Of a stretch of 31,950 bases of DNA, positions 21,027-31,827 are shown in pieces. Source of the DNA: Welwitschia mirabilis (taxonomy: Eukaryota; Gnetophyta; Gnetopsida; Welwitschiales); the NCBI GenBank assembly GCA_051453625.1, contig JBOZIK010000001.1:187153824-187185773 (forward strand). The letters run 5' to 3'. The translations under genes and the position numbers were made by a program. The notes under the pieces were generated by a model. The model was not told where the DNA came from, searched no databases, and saw nothing but the letters and a program-made list of their open reading frames with translations. How positions within the stretch are numbered: position 1 is the first letter of the stretch; each line of letters opens with the position of its first letter.

Positions 21027-22023
21027 ATGTCTTTTGAATTTGATCATGTTTCCTAAATTTATTAACTCATCCTAATACCTTTTGAAGGAGTTGAATTTAA
21101 TGGTATACTTTATCCTTCTTTATGAAGACTAGGCACATCCATCTTTATAATGTGATTTTGCTTCATAAGTGGTTATTGTATCATCCTCTGAATGTTGTCT
21201 AGATGACAGGATGGGTGATTGTCCACAAAACCATGATTTGTTTATTTATTTATAGTGTTCATCATCCCATGAGTATCATCCAGATGGCCAGGATGGATGA
21301 CACTCCTTTTTCATCTTTTCGTCCTCTTGATCATTACTTCTTAGTTTAAATTAAACCCATGATGCTCTAAATAAGTTGAGTTGTTTGCAACGTGACAAGA
21401 ATAAGGTCCATATCAAAAATTAATGATTCCTTTAATCATCTCGATGGATATTTAAATTCTTCTTAATTTGCTTGGAAACCTGTCAAATATGCTTAAAACA
21501 TACTGTAAACATGATGTTAAGTACCATTAATTTGGCTCATAATAAAATTGCAAGAAATATCTTGACTACAACCTATTTGTTGATTTGTCTAAAAAGACAA
21601 TGGATATATCCCTGATACATCCATGATTATATATTCTTAAAACGACCAAAGGTTCATAGACAACCTTCAAAAAAGAAGAGCTCAGGATTTCATTTAGCAA
21701 TATCTCTTATCTTGTGAATTTATATCATTACAAAACTTTAAACTTGTTAATGAAGAAATGACATTTATTGGGAGGATATTAATTAAAACCAATGTTACAT
21801 TCACAATAAAACATTATACTTATAGAGATAGTTTTTCTATTATTCTTCACTCACATTGATACTCTAAAGTATTCTAAAATGACTATGATTCTTAAAATAG
21901 ATGTAGTTAGGTACTTCATTCTTCCCTTTATGAAGTTATTTGGAACCTATTCCATTTATGCTCTAAATGAAGCTTTTGAAAAAGCTTGTTTATTATTAAC
22001 TTACTCTCTTTCCATGTTATTGG

Positions 22024-22084
22024 AACCTTATCAAATAAATTTTAATACGATAGAAATTTATATTAAAATTTATTTGATAAGGTT
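22024..22084. repeat. Perfect 24-bp inverted repeat, 13-bp loop
   Basis: Arms 22024-22047 (aaccttatcaaataaa...) and 22061-22084 (...tttatttgataaggtt) are exact reverse complements. Loop 22048-22060 is cgatagaaattta. Not flanked by a T-run terminator. Origin unknown. Confidence 0.95.
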
Positions 22085-22577
22085 AAAGGCATTCTTTTCA
22101 TATGGGTTCCTCAGAAAAGTTCTTTCCTCTTCTAAGTAGCATATTATCTTATTGGTCACCTTTTACGATATCAATTTTTCCTCAAGAATTTTTTAATACA
22201 TGGTTAGATTTTCTATTATAGAATGGTCATATTCTTTAATTCCTTAACAAATTTTATCTTACTTTGGTGTCTTTATATAATTAGAATTATTTTGTTATAA
22301 TATATAATGCTTGCTTATTATCATATCATTATGACATTTGTTTACATATTAACTTTGGGCATTTGGCCAAGTAAAATCATTCTTCTCTCTATAGGTTACA
22401 TGGAAATTTATATTATTCTAATTCATTAAAAACTATTTTTCATATTTTATGAAATGTAGAGCCTCATCCAAGTGGTAATGATAGATGAATTATGTGGTGG
22501 ATTCATGTTATATCTAAAATCCTTCTAAACATATTAGTAAACAAATGGCTGCCAAAACAAGAGAAAGCATATCTAAA

Positions 22578-22670
22578 ATTCAACAACTTATGTTATTAGT
22601 TTTATTTAGTAAAAAATGAGATATTTAAACATTCAACAATTTATGTTATTAGTTTTTTGTAGTATAAAAT
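22578..22670. repeat. 53-bp direct repeat x2
   Basis: attcaacaacttatgttatt at 22578 and attcaacaatttatgttatt at 22631, both followed by agtttt and (t)agta. Confidence 0.8.
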
Positions 22671-22972
22671 GAAATCCTTTTAACCAACATCTCAATAGAT
22701 CATTTTCACAAATCAAAAATTGCTTAAATTCCTAGTAAACTTATTTATCTAAAAGTGATACAATTAAAAGTAAAACTTCTAATATTTAAATTTAAAATAT
22801 AAATTATAAAGAATGTTTTAATTTTCTTAAGAGAAATTCTACTTTTCAACTAGACAAACTTGAAATTTAATGATAACTTACACTTTGATCCTCAAACCAT
22901 TCTTTGATGTTTAGTTAGGGATTTACTAAGGTCTTCAGACCAAATGGTTTTTATCAAAATTTCTTTGATCAA

Positions 22973-23565
22973 AATGCTAACTCCCTTCCCCATAAAGTTT
23001 TAGAAGGCCATCATCAAATTTTAGAGAAAGATATTATGAAGGATGAGTTCAAAGTAGTTTTATTTGACATGGCTAATGGTAAAGCTCCAATAATTAATTA
23101 TTTTTAATAAAAATTTTTAAAAAGAGTTGGGATATTATTTAGATAAACTACTTTTAACATAGTTTAGAAACCCTTACATGAGGGAAAATTTGGTATAGAG
23201 CTTAATCATGGTGTTATTATATTTGTAAAAATTAAATGATTTACATTTTATTTCCAATTGAAGATCAATTATTTTACTCAATACAAGATTTTAACTAAAC
23301 ATTTAGCTATGAAGAATGCTCCAACTCATATTATTCATATTAAGTAGAATAGTTTTGTTAAAGGCATATTTATTATTAATAATGTTGTATCTTCTTAGGA
23401 ACATTTAGCATGGGAAGATGTTACTAAGGAACTCTCTTAAACTTGATTATACAAAAAGCCTACAATAGAATTGAACAGAACATTATCTTAACTTTGATAG
23501 ATAATTTGTTGCTTCTGGGAGGGAAAAAAGGTTTGTGTCACTTTTACTACTTTCTGTAAGGTATT
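22973..23565 (+). pseudogene. L1-type LINE reverse transcriptase remnant (unit 1)
   Basis: One plus-strand frame with scattered stops shows the plant L1 RT blocks in order. NSLPHKVLEGHHQILEKDI leads to EFKVVLFDMANGKAP (family pattern E(I/V)...A(L/V)...KAPGPDGF). Then come ELNHGVIIFVKI (LNxTxIxLIPK), YKILTKHLA (YKIxxKxLANRL), HIIHIK-stop-NSFVKG...NN (QSAFVxGRxIxDN) and finally KLDYTK at 23439-23456, the catalytic motif-A region (KLDxxKAYDRxEW). The second half of that motif is lost by a frameshift. This is a replication enzyme of a non-LTR retrotransposon, long dead. The tandem duplication breakpoint (23138) lies inside it. Confidence 0.8.
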
Positions 23566-23665
23566 NNNNNNNNNNNNNNNNNNNNNNNNNNNNNNNNNNN
23601 NNNNNNNNNNNNNNNNNNNNNNNNNNNNNNNNNNNNNNNNNNNNNNNNNNNNNNNNNNNNNNNNN
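23566..23665. other. Assembly gap, 100 N (probably false)
   Basis: Left flank ends tctgtaaggtatt and right flank starts tctgtaagttatt, 12 of 13 identical. Merging the flanks gives ~15 nt between conserved blocks, in line with the 14-N gap in unit 2. Confidence 0.97.
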
Positions 23666-25759
23666 TCTGTAAGTTATTTCCCTTTGTGATAAGTGATTAG
23701 CTAATTGTTTTTTACTCCACAAGATGGTACTATAACTTAATTATTTAAATAATTAAATGCTATTTATCTAAAAAACATATCAAACTGAAAAGACATTCAT
23801 CATATGAATGAGTTTATCTCTAATGGATATCAATATTCAAAGATCTATAATCTTGAAAAGAGTTTGGATTGCATGAAAATGATACACAAGAATATTATTT
23901 TAAATAAAAATTTAATCCCTCCTTCTATGTTGCAGGAAGTAGTAAATTACTAGTTACCATTAAATAGCACTTTAATTATAATGTATAGCTAAAGCAACAA
24001 AAACCCCAAGAACACTTTTGGAATTGTGTATTCAATGGGAACAGAAATGAAAGAAGTAATATGCCAAGAATAAAGTATAGAAGTACAATCTTATAAACTG
24101 AAATTACATTTGGTAGTGCTTTCATGAGCTCTTCGCAAGAGTGGACTTTAGAAACATCACCCTAGATTTTATCACTTTGATATTTAGTACCCTTCACGAG
24201 AAAATTATTCAAGAAATCTTTCCCTCCTATTCCCAAGAAAGAATCCTCTTAAGCTCCCAACTTCAAGATATTTTCATTTGTCAATTCTCAACTCTAACTG
24301 CTAGAGCAAACTCATCTTAGCACTCATTCTTGTAAGGATTCAAAAAGAATCTTAATGATGAAGGAATCCTCTAATATTAGCTTTTTAAATGTTTTATCAT
24401 AAATAGTTTCTAAATATAGCATATTCCTCACACCTAGATTCCCTAAAACATAACATATTCCTTGCACCTAGATTTCATTTAAACATACTAAATTAAATAG
24501 CTATTCATTTCCAATAGAGCAATTACAGATGGCATATTCTATTTTCCACACATGCATATAAAACCGTAGCAAATAGACCCCTAACTAAAAAACATGTTCT
24601 TGATTTTTATTTTTCAAAAATCTCCAATGTTAAATTGCTAAAACATGTTTTTAATTTTTATTTTCAAGGATGCTTCAACGTCAAATTGCATTTTTATGAC
24701 CTTTTTCAGCAACTCATTAGTTTAATAGGGGTGGTCTTTCTTTTATGCCTTCACTTAAAGAAATAAAGGATCTCATGAGAAACCTTCCAATAGCTCTATA
24801 GCAACTAAAATGCTATAAAATTATTTGTTGTAAACTTTATTTCTTAGCTTTTCAATGCAATTCATAGAAGTCAATTATGTTTTACCTCTAACTCAATACA
24901 ATGAGAAGATGGCAATCCTTAGAAAACGAATAATCCCATCATATGCTTTTCGAAAACAAGAATCATCATGACAAATTATGGCAATTCCATAGATATTCGA
25001 TGACTATCAAGAGCTAAAAGCATCTTAGAATTACCTGTCTTACTAAAATAGCAGCACTTTTTTATGGTGTCTCCTTCATCAAGGTCTACTTTTTGATAAA
25101 GGCTTCTCTATTTGAAATTCACAACTATTACCTATCCTTTTTCCAATAATGAAGACAACTTCCAACATTACTTCATTGACTACTTTATGGCTCAAAGAAC
25201 TTAGACATGAATTCTTATACCCTTTCAAGGATTTCATCTAAACTAAATACAAATACTATTTAAAGATTTATTAAATCTTCAAAGACACTATTTATTGAAG
25301 TGTTCCAAACTTGTATTTTTCACCCAATCTAGAGCATTAATGCATCATATTTTTTTTAAAGATCAACAACTATGCTTTTTAAATTTAAAGGTTGTTATTT
25401 TGCAAAGCATTATTTTTTAGATCCCCATTCATGTAATAAAAATTTTGTTAAGAGCTTAATTATCTTCTCTAGTAATTGAAGCACTAGTCAAACATGCCTT
25501 ACTCAATTTCACTAACACATTTAGAGTATTTAGTTGTTCGACTATATATCCTTATATGATTCCATGTCAACTCTCACAAATCCTATAACGCTTACAACTA
25601 AAGGACATCCATGCGAATTTCTATAAATCCTATAACTAATAAATAAAGCAAAGACTATAAAAATGGATTTCTATTACTATGATAAGGCTTTTTCTTATGG
25701 TTATGATAACATTTCCCTTGATTATAGTTTCTTCTAGAATTACCCTGTCTGAGCTATAA
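23666..25759. other. Unrecognised middle of tandem unit 1
   Basis: Conserved in units 2 and 3 but without recognisable coding. Contains the 51-bp direct repeat at 24591. The start (ISNGYQYSKIYNLEKSL) might be a ruined RT segment, but the expected GLRQGDP motif is absent. Confidence 0.5.
24591..24691. repeat. 51-bp direct repeat x2 (unit 1)
   Basis: aacatgttcttgatttttat at 24591 and aacatgtttttaatttttat at 24642, both running to caaattgc or taaattgc. The same pair, slightly shortened, occurs in unit 2 at about 28480-28572. Confidence 0.75.
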
Positions 25760-26110
25760 GCAGTAACAACTAGAAGTAATGCAATGCTATATGGTGTGTG
25801 AGGAGTTAGAGCCTGACGTAGCTATGTTACTAGAGCTAAGATCACTAAACCTTATTATATATAAAGAGGAAATAAGTGGTGCTCACCCAAAGTCACTTGT
25901 TAAAGAAAAAGAGGGAAGCATGGCTTCTTCTCTCTGGTGGATTTCATACTCATCCCACCCACTTCTCTCTGATAGAGTTTGCATTCATCCCGCTATATAT
26001 GATAAGGTGAAAAGGGTCATCCCTTCCTCCAGAGGATGTACATCCATCCTGCTATCTCTATAATAACGCCAAACGGGTTCTCCCTCCCTTTGAAGTAAGT
26101 CATTTACAAT
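25760..26110. other. GC-richer conserved block with ~59-bp repeat (unit 1)
   Basis: Clearly richer in G/C than its surroundings and repeated in unit 2 (29585-29930). Inside it catcccgctat (25986) and catcctgctat (26045) head two imperfect 59-bp units with a/cggg(t)(c/t)... pyrimidine tails. A 94-codon frame (25779-26063) looks gene-like but fails a selection test against its paralogue. Confidence 0.6.
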
Positions 26111-26289
26111 TAACAACACCCCACTGACATGCACAACTTAACCCTCACCTAGGCCAATCCCAATCTTTATAGCCTTATTATACTTATTATAAAAGATTAC
26201 ACTATCTTTTCCCACTTGGGTCCAATCTTTATAGCATTGTTATACTACCTTATAATGAAAAATTACCCAATTAAGTTAAATTACTTTTA

Positions 26290-26849
26290 AGGTAGTTTAG
26301 AAATCCTTACATGAGAGAAACTTTAGTGTAGATGTCAATCATGTTGTCATTATCTTTTTGAAAATTAGAGGATTTACATTTATGTCCAATTGAAGACCAA
26401 TTATTTCAGTCAATGTATTTTACAAGATTTTAACTAAATGTTTAGCTATGAAGAATACTCCAACTCATATTATTCATATTAAGTAGAATAGTTTTGTTAA
26501 AGGTAGATTTATTCTTAATANNNNNNNNNNNNNNNNNNNNNNNNNNNNNNNNNNNNNNNNNNNNNNNNNNNNNNNNNNNNNNNNNNNNNNNNNNNNNNNN
26601 NNNNNNNNNNNNNNNNNNNNTATTCATAGTAAGTAGAATAGTTTTGTTAAAGGTAGATTTATTCTTAATAATGTTGTATTTTCTTAGGAACATTTATCAT
26701 GGGAAAATGTTACTAAGGAAGATATTGTCTTTCTTAAACTTGATTATACAAAAAGATCACAATAGAATTGAATAAAAGATATCCCTAACTTTCATAGAGA
26801 ATTTGTTCCTTCTAGGAGGGAACATAAGGTTTAGCTCATTTTTACTACT
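26290..26849 (+). pseudogene. LINE reverse transcriptase remnant (unit 2)
   Basis: Better preserved in places than unit 1: RPIISVNVFYKILTKCLAMK corresponds to the RPISLxNVxYKIxxKxLANRLK block, and NSFVKGRFILNN to QSAFVKGRxIxDN. KLDYTK lies near 26739-26756 and is followed after a one-base frame change by NRIE, completing the catalytic motif-A region. It has the same stop as unit 1 between HIIHIK and NSFVKG, so inactivation preceded tandem duplication. A 100-N gap with duplicated flanks interrupts it. Confidence 0.8.
26521..26620. other. Assembly gap, 100 N (false; flanks duplicated)
   Basis: 26471-26520 and 26621-26670 are 49/50 identical, while units 1 and 3 carry this sequence once. Confidence 0.98.
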
Positions 26850-26863
26850 NNNNNNNNNNNNNN
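26850..26863. other. Assembly gap, 14 N
   Basis: Sized gap. Unit 1, with its false gap merged, has about 15 nt here. Confidence 0.99.
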
Positions 26864-27106
26864 TGCCTTTGTGATAAGTGGTTAGCTAATTGTTTTTGAC
26901 TCCACAAGATGGTATTATAACTTAGTTGTTTAAACAATTAAATACTATTTATCTAAAAAACATATCAAACTAGAAAGATATTCATCATGCAAATTAGTTT
27001 ATATCTCTAATGGAAGTCAAGATTCAAAGATCTATAATCTTCAAAAGAGTTTGAATTACATGAAAAGGATATACAAGAATATTATTAAAAATAATTTTTT
27101 TAATCC

Positions 27107-28065
27107 NNNNNNNNNNNNNNNNNNNNNNNNNNNNNNNNNNNNNNNNNNNNNNNNNNNNNNNNNNNNNNNNNNNNNNNNNNNNNNNNNNNNNNNNNNNNNN
27201 NNNNNNNNNNNNNNNNNNNNNNNNNNNNNNNNNNNNNNNNNNNNNNNNNNNNNNNNNNNNNNNNNNNNNNNNNNNNNNNNNNNNNNNNNNNNNNNNNNNN
27301 NNNNNNNNNNNNNNNNNNNNNNNNNNNNNNNNNNNNNNNNNNNNNNNNNNNNNNNNNNNNNNNNNNNNNNNNNNNNNNNNNNNNNNNNNNNNNNNNNNNN
27401 NNNNNNNNNNNNNNNNNNNNNNNNNNNNNNNNNNNNNNNNNNNNNNNNNNNNNNNNNNNNNNNNNNNNNNNNNNNNNNNNNNNNNNNNNNNNNNNNNNNN
27501 NNNNNNNNNNNNNNNNNNNNNNNNNNNNNNNNNNNNNNNNNNNNNNNNNNNNNNNNNNNNNNNNNNNNNNNNNNNNNNNNNNNNNNNNNNNNNNNNNNNN
27601 NNNNNNNNNNNNNNNNNNNNNNNNNNNNNNNNNNNNNNNNNNNNNNNNNNNNNNNNNNNNNNNNNNNNNNNNNNNNNNNNNNNNNNNNNNNNNNNNNNNN
27701 NNNNNNNNNNNNNNNNNNNNNNNNNNNNNNNNNNNNNNNNNNNNNNNNNNNNNNNNNNNNNNNNNNNNNNNNNNNNNNNNNNNNNNNNNNNNNNNNNNNN
27801 NNNNNNNNNNNNNNNNNNNNNNNNNNNNNNNNNNNNNNNNNNNNNNNNNNNNNNNNNNNNNNNNNNNNNNNNNNNNNNNNNNNNNNNNNNNNNNNNNNNN
27901 NNNNNNNNNNNNNNNNNNNNNNNNNNNNNNNNNNNNNNNNNNNNNNNNNNNNNNNNNNNNNNNNNNNNNNNNNNNNNNNNNNNNNNNNNNNNNNNNNNNN
28001 NNNNNNNNNNNNNNNNNNNNNNNNNNNNNNNNNNNNNNNNNNNNNNNNNNNNNNNNNNNNNNNNN
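27107..28065. other. Assembly gap, 959 N
   Basis: Bounded by taatcc on the left and ttgatattt on the right. The same markers are about 260 bp apart in unit 1 and about 245 bp in unit 3, so the gap is ~700 bp longer than its paralogues. The open frames through the Ns are artefacts. Confidence 0.99.
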
Positions 28066-29584
28066 TTGATATTTGGTACAGGTCAAGAGAAAATTATTCA
28101 AGGGACCTTTCCCTCCTGTTTCCAACAAAGAGCTCCTCTTAAGCTCCCAACTTCAAGATATTTCCTTTGTCAATTCTCAACTCTTAAACTCTCGGAGCAT
28201 ACACATCTTAGCACTCATTCTTGTAAGGATTCATAAGGAATCTTAATGATGAAGGAATCCTCTGATATTAGCTTTTTAAATGTTTTACCATAAATAGTTT
28301 CTAAATATAGTGTATTCCTCACATCTAGATTCCCTTAAACATATTCTTTGCACCTACATTCCCTTTAAACATACTAAATGAAATAGCTATTCATTTCCAA
28401 TATAGCAATTACACATGGCAAATTCTATTTTCCACACAAGCATACTAAAACCTTAAAAAATAGATCCCTAACTAAAAAACATGTTCTTGATTTTTATTTT
28501 TCAAGAACGCTCCAATGTCAAATTGCTAAAACACGTTTTATTTTTCAAGGATGCTTCAATGCCAAATTGCTTTTTTGAGACCTCCGTTAACAACTCATTA
28601 GTTTAATAGGGGTGGTCTTTCTTTTACGTCTTCACTTAAAGAACTAATGGATCTCACGAGAAACCTTCTTATTGCTCTACGGTAACTAAAATGCATAAAA
28701 ATATTTGTTGTGAACTTTATTTATTAGCTTTTCAATGCAATTTATATAAGTTAATTATGTTTTATGTTTTACCTATAACTCAATACAATGAAAAGATGGC
28801 AATCCTTAGAAAACAAAAAATCCCATCGTATGCTTTGGGAAAACAAAAATCATGATGACAAATTATGGCAATGCCTTAGATATTCCATGAATATCAAGAG
28901 CTCAAAGCATTTAAAAATTACTTGTCTTACTAAAAAGCAGCACTTTTTTATGGTGTCTTCTTCATCAAGGTCCACTTATTGATAAAGACCTCTCCATTTA
29001 AAATTTACAACTATTACCTATCCTTTCTCCAACAATGAAGACAACTTCCAACATTACTTCATTGACTACTTTACGGCTTAAAGCACTTAGACATGAATTC
29101 TTATGCCCTTTCAAGGGTTTCATCTAAACTAAAACAAACACTATTTAAAGATTTACCCAATCTTCAAAGACACTACTTATTAAAAGATCAACAACTGTAC
29201 TTGTTAAATTTAAAGGTTGTTATTTTACAAAGTATTACTTTTTAGATCCCCATTCAGGTAATAAAAATTTTGTTAAGAGCTTAATTATCTCCTCTAGTGA
29301 TTAGAGCACTAGTCAAACGTGCCTTACTCTATTTCACTAACATGTTTATAGTATTTATTTGTTCAACTATATATCCTTTATGATTCCATGTCAACTCTCA
29401 CAAAGCTTATAACACTTACACCCAAAGGACATCCATGCGAATTCCTATAAAGCCTATAACTAATAAACAAAGCAACGACTATAAAAAGGGCTTTCTATTA
29501 CTATGATAAGGCTTTTTCTTAAGGTTATGACAACATTTCACTTGATTATAGTTTCTTCTAGAATAATCCTATTTAAGTTATGAG
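28066..29584. other. Unrecognised middle of tandem unit 2
   Basis: Colinear with 24178-25759. A 64-codon frame at 28788 (MKRWQSLENKKSH...) has a counterpart in unit 1 (MRRWQSLENE) with in-frame stops, so it is not a conserved gene. Confidence 0.5.
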
Positions 29585-29930
29585 GAGCAGCAACTAGAAG
29601 TAATGCAATGCTATATGGTATGTGAGGAGTTAGAGCCTAATGTAGCTATGTTAAAAAAGCTAAAGTCACTAAACCTCATTACATATAAAGAGGAAATAAG
29701 TGGCACTCACGCAAAGTCGCTTCTTGAAGAAAGAGAGGGAGGCATGGCTTCTTCTCTCTGGTGGATTTCACACTCATCCCACCCACTTCTCTCTGCCAAA
29801 GTTCACACTCATCTCGCTATGTATACGATAAGGTGAAAGGGGTCACCCCTTCCTCCAAAGGTGCACACCCATCCTACTATCGCTATAATAACGCCAAACG
29901 GGTCATCCCTCCCTTTGGAGTAAGTCATTT
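29585..29930. other. GC-richer conserved block (unit 2)
   Basis: Counterpart of 25760-26110, with shared aaataagtgg, ggcatggcttcttctctctg and ataataacgccaaacgggt. The frame starting at 29603 is shortened to 77 codons relative to unit 1. Confidence 0.6.
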
Positions 29931-30129
29931 ACAATTAACAACCCTCCACCCGCATGCACAACTTTAACCCTCACCTAGACCTAGCCCAATCTTTAGAGCC
30001 TTGTTAATCTTTATAGCCTTGTTATACTTATTATGAAAAATTGTACTGTCTTTTCCCACTTGGGCCCAAGATTTATAGCATTGTTATACTACCTTATAAT
30101 GAAAAATTACCTAATTTAGATAAACTACT

Positions 30130-30540
30130 CTAAGGTAGTTCAAAAATCCTTACATGAGGGAAACTTTAGTGTAGATCTTAATTATGGTGTCATTATCTTT
30201 GTGAACATTAGATAATTTATATTTTATTTCCAATTAAAGACCAATTGTTTTACTCAATGTATTTTACAAAAGTTAAATGTTTAGCTACAAAGAATGCTCC
30301 AACTCATATTATTCATATTAAGTAAAACATTTTTGTTAAAGCTAGATTTATTCTTAATAATGTCGCATCTTCCTAAAAACATTTAACATGGGAAAATGTT
30401 ACTAAGGAAGATTCTACCTTTCTTAAACTTGATTATACAAAGAGATTACAATAGAATTGAATAAAACATTATGTTTACTTTTGTAGAGAATTTATTGCTT
30501 CTGAGAGGGAAAATAAGGTTTAAGTCATTTTTGCTAATTT
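30130..30540 (+). pseudogene. LINE reverse transcriptase remnant (unit 3)
   Basis: The most decayed copy. NYGVIIFVNI, HIIHIK-stop and KLDYTK (about 30426-30443) are still visible, but frameshifts occur between them. The stop after HIIHIK is TAA here instead of TAG. Confidence 0.7.
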
Positions 30541-30826
30541 CAATATCTCCCTTTCTGATAAATGGTTAGCTAGTTGTTTTTATTCCACAAGATGGTATTA
30601 TTACTTAATTGTTTTAAATAATTAAATACTAATTATCTAAAGAACATATCAAACTGGAAAGATATTAGTTTATATCTCTAATGGATGTCAAGATTTAAAG
30701 ATCTATAATCGTGAAAAGAGTTTGAATTGAATGAAAATGGTATACAAGAATAGTATTAAAAACAATTTTTTTAATCTCTTTTTTTATGTTGTTGGAAGTA
30801 GTTCATTGGTTACCATTAAATAGCAC

Positions 30827-30867
30827 NNNNNNNNNNNNNNNNNNNNNNNNNNNNNNNNNNNNNNNNN
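30827..30867. other. Assembly gap, 41 N
   Basis: The homologous stretch of unit 1 is about 40 nt, so this gap size is realistic. Confidence 0.99.
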
Positions 30868-31310
30868 AACCTTTTGGCATTGTGTATTCAATAAAAACAA
30901 AAATTAAAAAAGCAATATACAAGAAACAAAGTATAAAAGTACAAGCTTATAAACTAAAATTACATTTGGTAGAGCTTTCATGAGCTCTTCGCAAGAACAT
31001 TGCCCTAGCTTTTAACACTTTGATATTAGGTACCCTTTAAGAGAAAAGTATTCAAGAAACCTTTCCCTCCTGTTGCCACCAAAAAGCTCTTCTTGAGCTT
31101 CCAACTTCAAGAGATTTCATTTGGCAATTCTCAGTTCCTAGCATACTCATCTCATCACTCATTCTTGAAAGGATTCAAAAAGAATTTTAACAATGAAATA
31201 GTTTCTAAATATAGCATATTCCTCACACCTAGATTCCCTTAAACATAACATATTCTTTACACCTACAACCTTTTTAAACATATTAAATTAAACAGTTATT
31301 CATTTCCAAC

Positions 31311-31756
31311 ATAGCAATTACATATGACAAATTCTATTTTTCACACAAGCACACTAACTTATTTAGATGTAACAGTCTTTATCAAATCCAAATTAATTAA
31401 AATTATCATTTCAACATTTATTACATCCAGTATTTCTAAATTAATTAAGTTTAATATTTTATAAGTTACTTTATATTTAAACTATAAATATAATTTTAAA
31501 AAAATTTAAATATATTTAAAAAATACATGTAACATAACAATTACATACAGCAGATTCTATTTTTAACAAAAGCACACTAACTTATTGAGATGTAACAATT
31601 TTACCAAGTCCAAATTAATTAAAATTATTATTTCATTACATTTACCATTTTCAAATTAATTAAGTTTAATGTTTTATAAATTACTCTGTATTTAAACTAT
31701 AAATATAATTTTAAAGCAAAATTTTTAAATATATTTTAAAAATACATATAACATTG
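31311..31756. repeat. 223-bp tandem repeat x2
   Basis: atagcaattacatatgacaa at 31311 and ataacaattacatacagcag at 31534 start two direct copies. The first ~47 bp of each come from the end of LINE-linked unit 3. The rest (ccaaattaattaaaattat, aattaagtttaat, tttaaactataaatataatt) is new sequence. Confidence 0.85.
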
Positions 31757-31808
31757 TCCTAAATCAAAATTTTTAAATATATTTAAAAAATACATATAAC
31801 ATTGTCCT
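31713..31808. repeat. 48-bp tandem repeat x2
   Basis: tacatataacattgtcct ends both units (31743-31760 and 31791-31808), each preceded by caaaatttttaaatatat. Confidence 0.85.
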
Positions 31809-31827
31809 GGACATATCAGTTAATGTA

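Larger units (their letters stand above)
20141..21544 (-). mobile_element. Solo LTR (copy E) of the same LTR family
   Basis: Starts tgttgtgg and ends ggctcataata. It shares long blocks with copies A-C: gtcatactatagagaggaattcaaaa, catcataagaacaat and cctaagaggggtattcatagg. No polypurine tract lies to its right and no primer-binding site to its left. It is flanked by aaata and aaatt, a near-perfect 5-bp duplication. It is longer than the others (1.4 kb), and its U3 repeat array is of a different kind. Confidence 0.7.
21545..22972. other. AT-rich spacer before LINE remnant
   Basis: No gene recognised. It contains a perfect inverted repeat (22024-22084) and a 53-bp direct repeat (22578). An 86-codon open frame at 21879-22139 spans the inverted repeat and has no recognisable domain. 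Confidence 0.6.
23138..26270. repeat. Tandem unit 1 (3.13 kb)
   Basis: First of three direct tandem units that start at tttagataaactac (23138), ttaagttaaattac (26271) and tttagataaactac (30115). In order it holds the RT piece, ~2 kb of unrecognised AT-rich sequence and a GC-richer end block (25760-26110). The left neighbour of unit 1 is genuine LINE sequence. The left neighbours of units 2 and 3 are the ends of the preceding unit, so the breakpoint is clear. Confidence 0.85.
26271..30114. repeat. Tandem unit 2 (3.84 kb including gaps)
   Basis: Second unit, colinear with unit 1. It contains three N-runs. Nearly all of its extra length comes from the 959-N gap and from the falsely duplicated 50 bp with its 100 N. 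Confidence 0.85.
30115..31357. repeat. Tandem unit 3 (truncated)
   Basis: Third unit, colinear with unit 1 up to about 24555. It ends inside cacacaagcacactaa at 31357, where the sequence switches to the terminal 223-bp repeat. The GC-richer block is absent. Confidence 0.8.

Noticed and set aside
21879-22139. 86-codon hydrophobic frame
   Set aside because: Spans the 24-bp inverted repeat, shows no family resemblance, and has no paralogue.
25779-26063. 94-codon frame MQCYMVCEELEP..., with a 77-codon paralogue at 29603
   Set aside because: Codon-by-codon comparison of the two copies over about 70 codons gives roughly 18 or more replacement changes against about 5 silent ones, the ratio expected without selection. 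The frame is merely open because the block is GC-richer.
27051-28142. 363-codon frame (plus) and 342-codon frame (minus)
   Set aside because: Almost entirely N. The ends are ordinary tandem-unit sequence.
28788-28982. 64-codon frame MKRWQSLENKKSH
   Set aside because: Counterpart in unit 1 has in-frame stops at two positions. The shared reading reflects recent tandem duplication.
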